Shown: positions 19,215 through 27,954 of the stretch, piece by piece | How positions within the stretch are numbered: position 1 is the first letter of the stretch | Layout: each line of letters opens with the position of its first letter | From: Muribaculaceae bacterium | GTDB lineage: Bacteria; Bacteroidota; Bacteroidia; Bacteroidales; Muribaculaceae | DNA length: 64,000 nt | NCBI GenBank assembly: GCA_023664185.1 | Contig: JAMPGA010000001.1 | Coordinates: forward strand, 1,130,822-1,194,821 | Direction of reading: 5' to 3' | Made by a program: the position numbers and the translations under genes | The notes under the pieces: generated by a model | Told to the model about the DNA's origin: nothing | Database searches by the model: none | Seen by the model: only the letters and a program-made list of their open reading frames with translations

Positions 19215-19225
19215 TATTTTTTTTG

Positions 19226-19233
19226 TATTTTTG
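19226..19233 (+). promoter_or_regulatory. -7 box before the lipoprotein gene
   Basis: TATTTTTG fits TAnnTTTG and lies 12 bases past the comEC stop and 21 bases before ATG 19255. It rules against the longer reading frame that opens at 19204, which would start upstream of the promoter. It probably drives the lipoprotein, GSCFA and murF-alr genes. Confidence 0.6.
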
Positions 19234-19254
19234 TCACCTCAAACTTCATCAGCG

Positions 19255-19623
19255 ATGAAACAGATTTTACATTATGCTTCACTGTTGTCAATCACGTTAT
19301 TGATGCTTACCGTCATGAGCTCATGCGACCCTGACGATGAGTATTATGGCAACCCCCTGGTGGGCACCTGGCAGATGGTTGCTCCACTCGACGGTTTCTA
19401 CAACGAATTTACCTTCTATGCCGACGGCTCCGGGACGTATTACGTAGAGGATGACTGGGGCAGGGACAACTATTATATCAACTGGTATCTCTACGGCAAT
19501 CAGCTCCAGGTGGATTTCCCCGATCAGATGGACACAATGTATTTCACCTGCCAGGTGAGTGGATACAGTCTTTACCTATATCCCTCTGACGGAGGCACGC
19601 CCTGGGTATATCAATTGTATTGA
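19255..19623 (+). CDS. Small surface lipoprotein, function unknown
   Basis: A 122-residue lipoprotein. The N-terminus has a signal peptide ending in the lipobox VMSSC near residue 23, followed directly by DPDDE. Acidic residues after the Cys resemble the lipoprotein export signal that sends Bacteroidota lipoproteins to the cell surface. The mature part is rich in Tyr, Trp, Gly and Asp (GTWQMVAPLDGFYNEFTFY) and looks like a small beta-barrel of lipocalin-like type, as in many Bacteroidales lipoproteins. No function can be assigned. The GSCFA gene follows after 4 bases. Confidence 0.78.
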   Translation: MKQILHYASLLSITLLMLTVMSSCDPDDEYYGNPLVGTWQMVAPLDGFYNEFTFYADGSGTYYVEDDWGRDNYYINWYLYGNQLQVDFPDQMDTMYFTCQVSGYSLYLYPSDGGTPWVYQLY

Positions 19624-19627
19624 GTCA

Positions 19628-20587
19628 ATGGACTTTCGCACTGAAGCACAACCACTGAATGGATATGAGGGATTGGTGAGCCACCGCTCGCCGATGCTTC
19701 TCATAGGCTCTTGTTTCTCCGACAATATCGGAGCCGAGCTCACGTCCGATCTTTTTGATGTTTCGGTAAATCCCTTCGGGCCACTTTACAATCCGCTCTC
19801 AATACTCCACGCTTTCAGGATGCTTGAGATAAGCAATAGTGTTGCAGCCGACGAACTTTTCGAACATGAGGGCAGATTTCACAGCTGGAATTTCCATTCA
19901 AGATATTCCGACACAGACAAGGCTGTGACCGTGTCCAAGATGAACGGTTCGCTGGCCGACGCGCGCGCCACACTCCGTCGGGCTTCATGCGTAATAATCA
20001 CTCTCGGCACCACCACAGTCTACTCGCTTCGCTCTTCAGGGCGCGTTGTGGCAAACTGCCATAAAATGCCGGGCGGGAATTTTGAGAAAAAGTATATGTC
20101 ACTACCCGAAATCACCAAGGCATTGCGGCAGACAATCGATTGTATCCGCCACATCAATCCGGAGGCCGCAGTGATGTTCACAGTGAGCCCGCTCAGATAT
20201 CTCTCCGACGGGATGCATGCCAATACACTGATTAAAGCCAAGCTGCATCTTGCCATCAACGAAGTGGTGACGGAGTGCGAGAAATGTCTCTATTTCCCTG
20301 CATACGAAATAATGAACGATGATTTGAGAGATTATCGCTTTTATGCCGCCGACATGAAGCATCCCTCGGAGATGGCCGTAAAATACATCTACGAAATCTT
20401 CAGCCGCAGTTTCTTCTCTCAGCACACCATTGAGGTGGCAGCCGAGGCCAGGAAACTATACCGACGTCTAAACCACAGAACATTATCCTCCTCTCCCCTT
20501 CAAGATATAAAGGAACTGGAAATTCTGAACCGATACCCTGAGCTCCAAGCCGGGTTCAACAGATTGAAAAATGACATACTCCATTAA
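19628..20587 (+). CDS. GSCFA-domain protein
   Basis: A 319-residue protein of the GSCFA family, named for the motif visible here as LIGSCFSDNIG near residue 27. The family is related to SGNH-type hydrolases, and the Ser in GSCF may be the nucleophile (family inference); ADMKHPSEMAVKYIYE near 245 could supply the Asp/His pair. The natural substrate is unknown. I chose ATG 19628 because the longer frame from 19559 runs inside the lipoprotein gene. The 3' end overlaps the start of murF-alr by 17 bases. Confidence 0.85.
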   Translation: MDFRTEAQPLNGYEGLVSHRSPMLLIGSCFSDNIGAELTSDLFDVSVNPFGPLYNPLSILHAFRMLEISNSVAADELFEHEGRFHSWNFHSRYSDTDKAVTVSKMNGSLADARATLRRASCVIITLGTTTVYSLRSSGRVVANCHKMPGGNFEKKYMSLPEITKALRQTIDCIRHINPEAAVMFTVSPLRYLSDGMHANTLIKAKLHLAINEVVTECEKCLYFPAYEIMNDDLRDYRFYAADMKHPSEMAVKYIYEIFSRSFFSQHTIEVAAEARKLYRRLNHRTLSSSPLQDIKELEILNRYPELQAGFNRLKNDILH

Positions 20588-23036
20588 CCAAATAGCCTCA
20601 TTGCTCCATCTGCAGGAGCCTGCACATCCACACCACATCACACATCTGCTCACCGATAGCCGTTCGCTGCTCAAGCCGGAGGGGACGCTTTTCATAGCTC
20701 TCCACACCTCGTCGGGCGACGGACACAACTTCATACGCAATCTCTACGACCGGGGAGTGCGTAATTTTATTGTGGAGCATCTGCCAGCCGACAGCGTGGA
20801 GATGCCTGAGGCCAACTTCCTGGTAGTGCCGTCATCGCTGGAGGCTCTCCAGAGCATAGCTGCCGCTCACCGCGCAGAGTTCCTGAAGCCGGTTGTGGGA
20901 ATAACAGGCAGCCGCGGCAAGACCACCGTGAAGGAATGGGCTCACCACCTGCTGAAAAACAGATTTGCCACCTCACGCTCCCCCCGCAGCTACAACTCTC
21001 AGATAGGTGTGCCCCTCTCAGTATGGAATATTGACCATAATTCCGATATCGCCCTCATCGAAGCCGGCATCTCGAAGCCCGGCGAAATGGAGCGCCTCGA
21101 AAAAATCATAAAACCCACCATAGGCGTATTCACAAATATCGGAGGAGCTCACAGTGCCGGATTCTCGTCGATTGAAGAGAAATGCCGCGAAAAGGCTCTG
21201 CTGTTCCAAAGCTGTGAAAAGGTGATATACTGCGCCGACAATAAATTTGTGGCAGAAGCCATTCCACAGACTTGTCAACACATAGGCTGGTCTGTGAAAG
21301 ATGATTCGCAACCTTTGTATATCAGCCGAATAGACTCTGTAAACGGGTTTACGGAGATAGAATATGCATGGAAAGAGAATGGTGTGAAGGGAAAGCTCAC
21401 CATCCCCTTCACATCGGCTCACGATATTGAAAACGCCATAAACTGTCTGGCACTGATGCTCACACTGGGTATGAAGTCCGAGGAGATAGCCGAGGGGATG
21501 GAGTCACTCAACCGTGTGAACACTCGCCTTGAGGTGATCGAAGGCACCAACGGTTGTATGATCGTGGAAGACAAGTTTACTGCCGACCTTCAGTCGCTGG
21601 CTCAGGCACTCGACTTCACCGACCGCCGCAAGACTCCCGACCAGACCAAGACATTGATACTCGGTGAACTTACCGACGACAATCTGAACTGCTATGAAAT
21701 ATATCAAGCGGCGGCAGAGATATGCCGGGCAAGCGGAGTGGAGAAGGTGATCCTGATAGGCAATCCAGACATGGCTGCTGATTTCGGGCCGCTCGCCACA
21801 GGATATGACAGTGTGGCCGATATGCTGAGCCAATGCAACAGCTCTGACTTCCAGAACGAGCTCATACTGATAAAAGGTGCACCCGGTCAGGGGTTTGACC
21901 TGATAAGAGATATGCTCGAAGCAAGCCAGCATGGCACAGTGCTCGAGATAGACCTCGATGCTGTGGTTGAGAACTTCAACTGGTATCGCTCTATGGTAAA
22001 GCCCACCACCGGCATAGTCTGCATGATAAAGGCTTCGGGCTACGGAGCCGGAGCCGGCGAACTGGCCAAAACCCTGCAGACCCAAGGAGCGGCTTATCTT
22101 GCTGTGGCTGTCCACGACGAGGGAGCACAGCTGCGCCGCGAGGGTATCACGATGCCTATCATTGTGCTCAACCCGTTGGTCGACGACTTCAGCACACTTT
22201 TCAAAAACAAGCTCGAACCTGAAATCTTCAGCATAGACTTTCTGCGCAAACTTATCTCCGAGGCCAAACGGATGGGGGTAAAGGATTATCCTGTGCATAT
22301 AAAGATCGACTCCGGCATGCACCGCCTGGGATTCCGACTTGAGACACTCCCCGAGGTGATCGAGGTTCTCAAGGATCAGGACTATGTTGTGCCCCGCTCG
22401 ATATTCTCCCATCTCTGTGCAGCCGACGACCCGATGGAGGACGACTATACGCAACAGCAGTTTGACTACTTCGACCGCTGCTGCGCAATGCTCACTGAGG
22501 CTTTTCCCGAGCGCAAGATACTTCGCCACATCCTCAACTCCACGGGCATAACCCGCTTCCCTGAGCATCAGTATGACATGGTGCGCCTCGGCATAGGGCT
22601 CTACGGTGTGCGCACCATGCACGACGGCTCACAAGACGCTCTGCGACCCGTCTCGACTCTGAGCTCCGTAATCATTTCGCTCAAGCACTGGCCGGCTGGA
22701 ACAACCATAGGCTACAACCGGCGCGGAGTGTTGAAACGCGACTCGGTGATAGCCACTGTGCCCATAGGTTATGCCGACGGCCTCAACCGCCACTTTGGAT
22801 GCGGGAACGCATCGTTTGACCTCGATGGACATGCCTGCCCGACTGTGGGAAACATATGTATGGACGCCTGCATGATCGATGTGACAGATGTGCCCGGAGT
22901 AGCCGTAGGGCAGCGAGTAGAGATATTTGGCAACCGCATCAGCGTCGACTCGCTGGCATCCACACTCGGCACCATCCCCTACGAAGTGCTCACCTCTATA
23001 TCTGAAAGAGTTAAAAGAATATATTTTAGAGAATAA
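20571..23036 (+). CDS. Fused MurF ligase and alanine racemase
   Basis: Bifunctional peptidoglycan precursor enzyme of 821 residues. The N-terminal half (about 1-455) is a Mur ligase that adds D-Ala-D-Ala to UDP-MurNAc-tripeptide, with ATP-binding GITGSRGKTTVKEW near 110 and FTNIGGAHS near 185. The C-terminal half (about 458-821) is a PLP-dependent alanine racemase, with the PLP Lys in MIKASGYGAG near 486, IKIDSGMHRLGF near 580 and the catalytic Tyr in IGYADGLNR near 740. Joining the maker of D-Ala to the enzyme that uses its dipeptide is typical of Bacteroidota. Both halves appear complete. It overlaps the GSCFA gene by 17 bases. Confidence 0.95.
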   Translation: MTYSINQIASLLHLQEPAHPHHITHLLTDSRSLLKPEGTLFIALHTSSGDGHNFIRNLYDRGVRNFIVEHLPADSVEMPEANFLVVPSSLEALQSIAAAHRAEFLKPVVGITGSRGKTTVKEWAHHLLKNRFATSRSPRSYNSQIGVPLSVWNIDHNSDIALIEAGISKPGEMERLEKIIKPTIGVFTNIGGAHSAGFSSIEEKCREKALLFQSCEKVIYCADNKFVAEAIPQTCQHIGWSVKDDSQPLYISRIDSVNGFTEIEYAWKENGVKGKLTIPFTSAHDIENAINCLALMLTLGMKSEEIAEGMESLNRVNTRLEVIEGTNGCMIVEDKFTADLQSLAQALDFTDRRKTPDQTKTLILGELTDDNLNCYEIYQAAAEICRASGVEKVILIGNPDMAADFGPLATGYDSVADMLSQCNSSDFQNELILIKGAPGQGFDLIRDMLEASQHGTVLEIDLDAVVENFNWYRSMVKPTTGIVCMIKASGYGAGAGELAKTLQTQGAAYLAVAVHDEGAQLRREGITMPIIVLNPLVDDFSTLFKNKLEPEIFSIDFLRKLISEAKRMGVKDYPVHIKIDSGMHRLGFRLETLPEVIEVLKDQDYVVPRSIFSHLCAADDPMEDDYTQQQFDYFDRCCAMLTEAFPERKILRHILNSTGITRFPEHQYDMVRLGIGLYGVRTMHDGSQDALRPVSTLSSVIISLKHWPAGTTIGYNRRGVLKRDSVIATVPIGYADGLNRHFGCGNASFDLDGHACPTVGNICMDACMIDVTDVPGVAVGQRVEIFGNRISVDSLASTLGTIPYEVLTSISERVKRIYFRE

Positions 23037-23062
23037 AGCTTTGAAATTTTGCAAATTCTCAC

Positions 23063-23071
23063 TAAATTTGC
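23063..23071 (+). promoter_or_regulatory. -7 box of the pectate lyase promoter
   Basis: TAAATTTGC matches TAnnTTTG. It lies 29 bases before ATG 23101 and only 8 bases before an alternative ATG at 23080, so the downstream ATG is the better start. Confidence 0.6.
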
Positions 23072-23100
23072 AAAAGAATATGCACAAACCAATCATATCC

Positions 23101-24846
23101 ATGAAAAAAATATCCCTATCGATAGCAGCCGTTATGGCTGCACTCTCTCTCCAGGCTCAGACACCGGCATTTCCCGGTGCTGAGGGTCATGGACGATACA
23201 CCACCGGAGGTCGTGGCGGAAAGGTGATACATGTGACCAACCTCAACGACTCGGGCGAAGGTTCGCTGCGAGCTGCCCTCAACGGTACTGCAAAGAAGAT
23301 CATCGTATTTGACGTGAGCGGCTATATAGACCTGAAATCAGATCTCAGTATCCCCTCAAACACCACTATTGCCGGACAGACCGCGCCAGGCGAAGGCATA
23401 ACACTTCGCTACTATTCGCTGCAGCTGGGTGGCGACAATATCATTGTTCGCTTCATCAGAAGCCGCCGCTCACAGGTTAAGCACATCGATGACGGGGCTG
23501 ATGCATTCTGGGGAAGAAACCGCAAGAATATCATCATTGACCACTGCTCGCTGTCGTGGTGTATCGATGAAATTGCATCTTTCTACGACAACCGCGACTT
23601 CACCCTGCAGTGGTGCAATCTGTCGGAGGCTCTTGCCAATCCCGGCCACTCGAAGGGTGCACACTCTTATGGAGGCATCTGGGGCGGAAAGAACGCATCG
23701 TTCCACCACAATATGCTGTCGCATGTGCAGAACCGCGCTCCGCGCTTCAACGGCGCACGCTACGAATGGAACGGTTATGACAAAACCAAATACAGCACCA
23801 CGGTAGATGCCGAGAGGGTTGACTTCCGCAACTGTCTCATGTATAACTGGGGTACGGGTGGCTGCTACGGCGGCCCCGGCGGCGGATATATCAACATGGT
23901 CAACAACTACTATCAGGCAGGTCCCGGCACTAAAAACAAGGATCGTGTGACCCAGGTGACAGTAGCAGCTAATGGCAATAGCGAAGGACACCCCAACATC
24001 TTCGATCTCTGCTCGCGCTATTATATTAACGGAAACTACGTATCGTCGGGCATCCCCGCTGAAAACTACGACTGGAAGGGCGTAGTGTATGACGGAGGCC
24101 TGATAATGCTTGATGGACAGAGATGGATGAAAGACAACAACCATCATTTCGGTCCCAATGCCGACTACCGCAAGCTGGGCAGCGATGACTATCTCTGCGT
24201 TAAGCTCGATGCTGAAACCGATCCGGGCGAAGTGACTACACACGACCCCAAGACTGCACGCGAAAAGGTGCTGGAATATTCCGGTGCAAGCCTTTACCGC
24301 GATGCCGCCGATGCCCGTTACGTTGAAGAGTGTAAGACAGGCACTGTCACCTACACCGGTGAAGTGGCAAAAGTGGCCGGTATAATCGACTTTATAAACG
24401 ACCCTGAAGGTGAACAGAAGTCCAACCGCCCCTCCTATCCCGAGCTTAAGTCGGAATCGCGTCCTGCCAACTGGGACACCGATGGCGACGGTATGCCCGA
24501 CGAATGGGAAATTAAGTATGGCCTTGACCCCAACACCTCAAACAGCACCCTCTACACTCTTGATCCAGAGGGCAAGTATACAAACATCGAGATGTATATT
24601 AACTCGCTTGTCGAGCCTATAATGAAAAACGGGGTTGCCGACGCTGTCACCGGTATCAACGAATACTGGCCTGTGCTCCAGCCTCTTTCGGGCATAAACG
24701 ACGTTGTGGCCGGTGGTTGCGAGGTGCAGAGCATAGAGTATTACGACCTGCGCGGCGTCCGTCTCAGCGAGCCTGCCCAGGGCATCTCTATACGCCGCAT
24801 TGTGTATACCGACGGCACTGTGGAGACCGACAAAGTGATCAAGTGA
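23101..24846 (+). CDS. Secreted pectate lyase-like polysaccharide lyase
   Basis: A 581-residue exported enzyme. Residues 1-19 are a signal peptide (ending SLQAQ). The mature start FPGAEGHGRYTTGGRGGKV, then HVTNLNDSGEGSLRAAL and TIAGQTAPGEG, are typical of Bacteroidota beta-helix pectate lyases of the PL1 type, which cleave pectin backbones by beta-elimination. NIIIDHCSLSWCIDE is probably a helix rung near the active site. DTDGDGMPDEWE near 460 is a calcium-binding thrombospondin-3-like or dockerin-like loop. The C-terminal 40 residues (YYDLRGVRL) resemble a cell-surface sorting tail (inference). The exact PL subfamily and substrate need homology search. The esterase gene follows after one base. 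Confidence 0.85.
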   Translation: MKKISLSIAAVMAALSLQAQTPAFPGAEGHGRYTTGGRGGKVIHVTNLNDSGEGSLRAALNGTAKKIIVFDVSGYIDLKSDLSIPSNTTIAGQTAPGEGITLRYYSLQLGGDNIIVRFIRSRRSQVKHIDDGADAFWGRNRKNIIIDHCSLSWCIDEIASFYDNRDFTLQWCNLSEALANPGHSKGAHSYGGIWGGKNASFHHNMLSHVQNRAPRFNGARYEWNGYDKTKYSTTVDAERVDFRNCLMYNWGTGGCYGGPGGGYINMVNNYYQAGPGTKNKDRVTQVTVAANGNSEGHPNIFDLCSRYYINGNYVSSGIPAENYDWKGVVYDGGLIMLDGQRWMKDNNHHFGPNADYRKLGSDDYLCVKLDAETDPGEVTTHDPKTAREKVLEYSGASLYRDAADARYVEECKTGTVTYTGEVAKVAGIIDFINDPEGEQKSNRPSYPELKSESRPANWDTDGDGMPDEWEIKYGLDPNTSNSTLYTLDPEGKYTNIEMYINSLVEPIMKNGVADAVTGINEYWPVLQPLSGINDVVAGGCEVQSIEYYDLRGVRLSEPAQGISIRRIVYTDGTVETDKVIK

Positions 24847-24847
24847 C

Positions 24848-25858
24848 ATGAAACTGCATCAATCCATCCTCTGTGGTGCCATCGTGGCGCTGGCTGCTCC
24901 GGCAGCCAGTGCCGCCGGAGACCATCTGGCAGTTCCTCGCGACACATCGTTCACAACATGGTCCACCAACCGTAAGGTAATCAAAAAGCATCCCGAGGCC
25001 GTGCTGGCAGAGAACACTCTCCCCGCCGGTGTGAAGGCTCAGGAAAATGTGGTTTACTCGACCTTAAAGGACACCCCCTTCGGCGACCGCGATCTGCATG
25101 TGGATATCTACCGTCCTGACGACAATAAGACCTACCCGGCCCTCATCATGATTCATGGCGGCGGTTGGAACTCAGGCGACAAGACCCTGCAGCAGCCCAT
25201 GGCCAAAATGATTGCCGCCCAGGGCTATGTAACTATCCCGGTGGAATATCGACTGATTCCCGAAGCACTCTTCCCCGCCGGTCTCAACGATATAAAGACC
25301 GTGGTGAGATGGGCCAGGAAGAACGCCGCACTCTATGGCATTGATCCCGACAAAATAGCTCTCTCCGGCTGCTCGGCCGGCGCACAGCTGGCTACTCTTG
25401 TGGGTGTCACAAATGGCTCGAAGCTTCATGAAGGGGATGGCGAATGGGCCGATACATCGTCTGACGTGCAGGCTGTGATAAACATGGACGGTATAGCCAC
25501 CTTTGTCTCGGAGCATAATATAGCCGAAGTAAAAGAGTCGTATGAGAAGAAAGGACGACTTCCGGTAAATGCCCTGTGGCTCGGCGGACTGTATGACGAC
25601 TCCAAGGCCAACTGGGAGCTGGCTTCGGCCATAAACTGGATCACCGAAGCCTCGGCACCCATATGCTTCATCAGCAGTGGTCTGCCCCGCTATAGCGACG
25701 GACGCGACCATTTGGCCGAAATATATATGCTCAAAGGTATCAACGTGGAACGCTCACAGATACCTGTCGACATTCATCCCTTCTGGTTTTTCCATCCGTG
25801 GGTCGACACCACAGTGGAGAGAGCTGTAGATTTCCTGAATCGTACATTTAAGAAGTAA
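24848..25858 (+). CDS. Secreted carbohydrate esterase (alpha/beta hydrolase)
   Basis: A 336-residue exported alpha/beta hydrolase. Residues 1-22 are a signal peptide ending in ASAAG. The oxyanion motif IHGGGWNSGD is near 100, the nucleophile elbow SGCSAGAQLA near 176 supplies the Ser, and the C-terminal PVDIHPFWFFHPW may supply the His. Such Bacteroidota proteins remove acetyl or feruloyl groups from plant polysaccharides. Its position one base behind a pectate lyase suggests pectin or rhamnogalacturonan acetyl esterase, which is inference from context. A strong terminator follows. Confidence 0.82.
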   Translation: MKLHQSILCGAIVALAAPAASAAGDHLAVPRDTSFTTWSTNRKVIKKHPEAVLAENTLPAGVKAQENVVYSTLKDTPFGDRDLHVDIYRPDDNKTYPALIMIHGGGWNSGDKTLQQPMAKMIAAQGYVTIPVEYRLIPEALFPAGLNDIKTVVRWARKNAALYGIDPDKIALSGCSAGAQLATLVGVTNGSKLHEGDGEWADTSSDVQAVINMDGIATFVSEHNIAEVKESYEKKGRLPVNALWLGGLYDDSKANWELASAINWITEASAPICFISSGLPRYSDGRDHLAEIYMLKGINVERSQIPVDIHPFWFFHPWVDTTVERAVDFLNRTFKK

Positions 25859-25917
25859 TACATATTGAGTTATAATTATATAGGTTAATAATCTAAATAC
25901 ATAAGTTAAGTTGATGA

Positions 25918-25953
25918 CGGGGGCAGCCTGTGATAGGTAGCCCCCGCCTTTTT
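25918..25953 (+). terminator. Terminator after the pectin esterase
   Basis: Stem CGGGGGC (25918-25924) pairs with GCCCCCG (25940-25946), followed by CCTTTTTAC. The GC-rich stem and T-run make a good intrinsic terminator. It also separates this operon from the convergent RSH gene. Confidence 0.8.
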
Positions 25954-25968
25954 ACATTTATCCGTAAG

Positions 25969-27843
25969 TTATTCCTTTGTGGGAAGACGCTTTACTTCGT
26001 CAACGCCTTCAATGGTGGAGATGTGTTTCATTATGGACTGGAGCTCGGAAAAGGAGTGGACCGAGAGCGCAATCTTCACCGTTACTATTGAGTCGACGGT
26101 GTGGGTATTGAAACTATCCATCGACAGCTGAAGCTGATTGGTGATGGAGTCGACCAGATCGATGAACAGATGGTAGCGGTCGACGGCTGTTACTACAAAC
26201 GAGACTGGATAAAGAGTGCCGTCCTCTTTGAAGTCAACAGACACAATGCAGTCGCCCTGGCGGGATGCGAGTCTGATGATTTCGGGACAATCGCGCTTGT
26301 GCACCGTTATCGAACCGTTTGGCTCACGGAATCCTACTACCTCCTCGCCCGGTATGGGATTGCAACACGGGCAACGATGGTAGGGTTGTCTGGGTAGCTT
26401 TGACAGATAGCCGTTTATGGCCTTGCGGGCCTTATAGGTCACCACGGTGTCAAGCCAGTCGGGCTTCGGTTCGCTCTCGGGGTCGGTAAAGATCTCCACA
26501 ACGTCGCCACGGTGAAGCGGCTCTTTTATCGAAGCCAGGAAGCCGTTTACTCGGGCATACTTAGCTTTTTCGCCCAGCCCGGCATGTATTTCGTAGGCAT
26601 AGTCGAGAATAGTGGAGCGCTGAGGCATGACCACCGGGCGCCCCTTGGGAGTGAAGACCATGAGGTCGTCATTGTAGAACGACGCCACCACATTGTCCAT
26701 GAAGTCTGTGCCGTGACGCCCCTCGCGCGAGAGGTCGCGGAGCACTCCCTTGAATTTCTCGATCCAGCGGTTGATATTATCTTCATTACGTTCGGCCATG
26801 CAACCCAGCTGAGAGTCGCGCACCATGCGCTCGCTGGAAATGTGCACCTCCTGCCAACGGCCGAAATCGGCCAGAAGCTTCACATGGAAACTCTGGTAGC
26901 CGTTTTCCTTGGGTGAATCTATATAGTTTGATATTCCGCCCGGTTTCTCGCGGAAGTGGTCTGTGAGGACAGAGTAGATCTTCAGAGCCATATCCTTCTC
27001 CATGGCCACATCAGGCACAGAGAATATCACATTGGTGAAGTGGCGATATTTCAGATGGTTGAAATCATCGCCATATTTCTTCATTTTTCTCCAGATGCTG
27101 CATGGCAGGCGGTATTCTACATTGACTTCGGCCGCAATACCGGCATTGTTAAGCACGTCGCGTATCTGCTGGCAGAATTTGGCCAGACGCTCGCGCTGAT
27201 GAGCCTCATCTCGAGCTATGAGACGCGAAAGTTCGTCATATTCGTGAGGGCAACGAAAGCGCAGACTCAGATTTTCAAGTTCGATTTTCACATGATACAA
27301 CCCCAGACGATTGGCCAGAGGAGCATAGAAATAGTCGGTCTCGCCGGCTATTTTCATCTGCTTGTCGGGGCGCATCGACGAGAGTGTGCGCATGTTGTGC
27401 AGACGGTCGGCCAGCTTTACGAGAAGAGCACGGATGTCATACTCCACGGAGTTGAGCATCTGGCGATAGTTGTCTACCTGCTGCGACTCATCGTACTTCT
27501 CCTTTTTCTGCTTTGTGACCACACGCACCAGAAAAGCCACATCCTCGCCGAAGTTATCGCGGATGTCGGCTATGGAATAATTCTTATTGTCCTCGACCAC
27601 ATCATGCAGGAATGCAGCCATGACTGCGTTGGCCTCCAGGTGAAGCTCTTCAGCGGCAATTGTGGCTACGGCTATGGGGTGAAAGATATAAGGCTCCCCG
27701 GTTTTGCGTTTCTGCTCGCGGTGAGCTTCACGAGCCATTTCGAAGGCACGTTTCAGTCCGTCGAGCTCTGCCGGAGTGACACGCGGAGCCATCACGTTGA
27801 ACACGTGATTAGCCCTCTCCATGATTATCTGGTCGTAGTCCAT
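25969..27843 (-). CDS. RelA/SpoT homologue, synthetase part degenerate
   Basis: A 624-residue RSH protein governing (p)ppGpp. The N-terminal hydrolase domain appears intact: RKTGEPYIFHP near 42, HDVVEDN near 79 and KLADRLHNMRTL near 144. The synthetase domain is eroded: the usual GRPKHIYS before IWRKM reads VEYRLPCS, and where relatives carry the catalytic Asp (in YDLxAIR) this one reads KYRHFTNVI. GYQSFH and EVHIS survive in the later motifs. TGS (about 380-440), the CPCCNPIPGEE zinc-like motif (near 495) and a C-terminal ACT domain (from ~545) follow. It is probably a SpoT-like hydrolase with little or no synthetase activity (inference). It stands alone, convergent with the esterase. Confidence 0.88.
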   Translation of the reverse strand: MDYDQIIMERANHVFNVMAPRVTPAELDGLKRAFEMAREAHREQKRKTGEPYIFHPIAVATIAAEELHLEANAVMAAFLHDVVEDNKNYSIADIRDNFGEDVAFLVRVVTKQKKEKYDESQQVDNYRQMLNSVEYDIRALLVKLADRLHNMRTLSSMRPDKQMKIAGETDYFYAPLANRLGLYHVKIELENLSLRFRCPHEYDELSRLIARDEAHQRERLAKFCQQIRDVLNNAGIAAEVNVEYRLPCSIWRKMKKYGDDFNHLKYRHFTNVIFSVPDVAMEKDMALKIYSVLTDHFREKPGGISNYIDSPKENGYQSFHVKLLADFGRWQEVHISSERMVRDSQLGCMAERNEDNINRWIEKFKGVLRDLSREGRHGTDFMDNVVASFYNDDLMVFTPKGRPVVMPQRSTILDYAYEIHAGLGEKAKYARVNGFLASIKEPLHRGDVVEIFTDPESEPKPDWLDTVVTYKARKAINGYLSKLPRQPYHRCPCCNPIPGEEVVGFREPNGSITVHKRDCPEIIRLASRQGDCIVSVDFKEDGTLYPVSFVVTAVDRYHLFIDLVDSITNQLQLSMDSFNTHTVDSIVTVKIALSVHSFSELQSIMKHISTIEGVDEVKRLPTKE

Positions 27844-27890
27844 ATGTGGGAGGAAAAATTTAAATTTAGAGTGTATTTTAACAAATAAGA

Positions 27891-27924
27891 CCTTGAGGAC
27901 CTATTCTCTGACAAGTCCTCAAGG
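27891..27924 (-). terminator. Terminator of the PPi-phosphofructokinase gene
   Basis: A perfect 10-bp stem (27891-27900 with 27915-27924) and 14-base loop. On the minus strand it is followed by TCTTATTTGTTAAAAT, which gives a T-rich exit. Confidence 0.7.
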
Positions 27925-27954
27925 TCTTTGAGAGTGTGTCTAATAATCACAGAA

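Noticed and set aside
21504..22622. 372-codon frame on the minus strand
   Set aside because: It mirrors the murF-alr gene and has no recognisable domain.
23101..25858. A full polysaccharide utilisation locus
   Set aside because: No SusC/SusD-like genes, hybrid two-component sensor or ECF sigma factor lie near either the pectate lyase or the PL11 lyase.
26956..27888. 310-codon frame on the plus strand
   Set aside because: It lies inside the RSH gene on the opposite strand, whose protein motifs are unmistakable.
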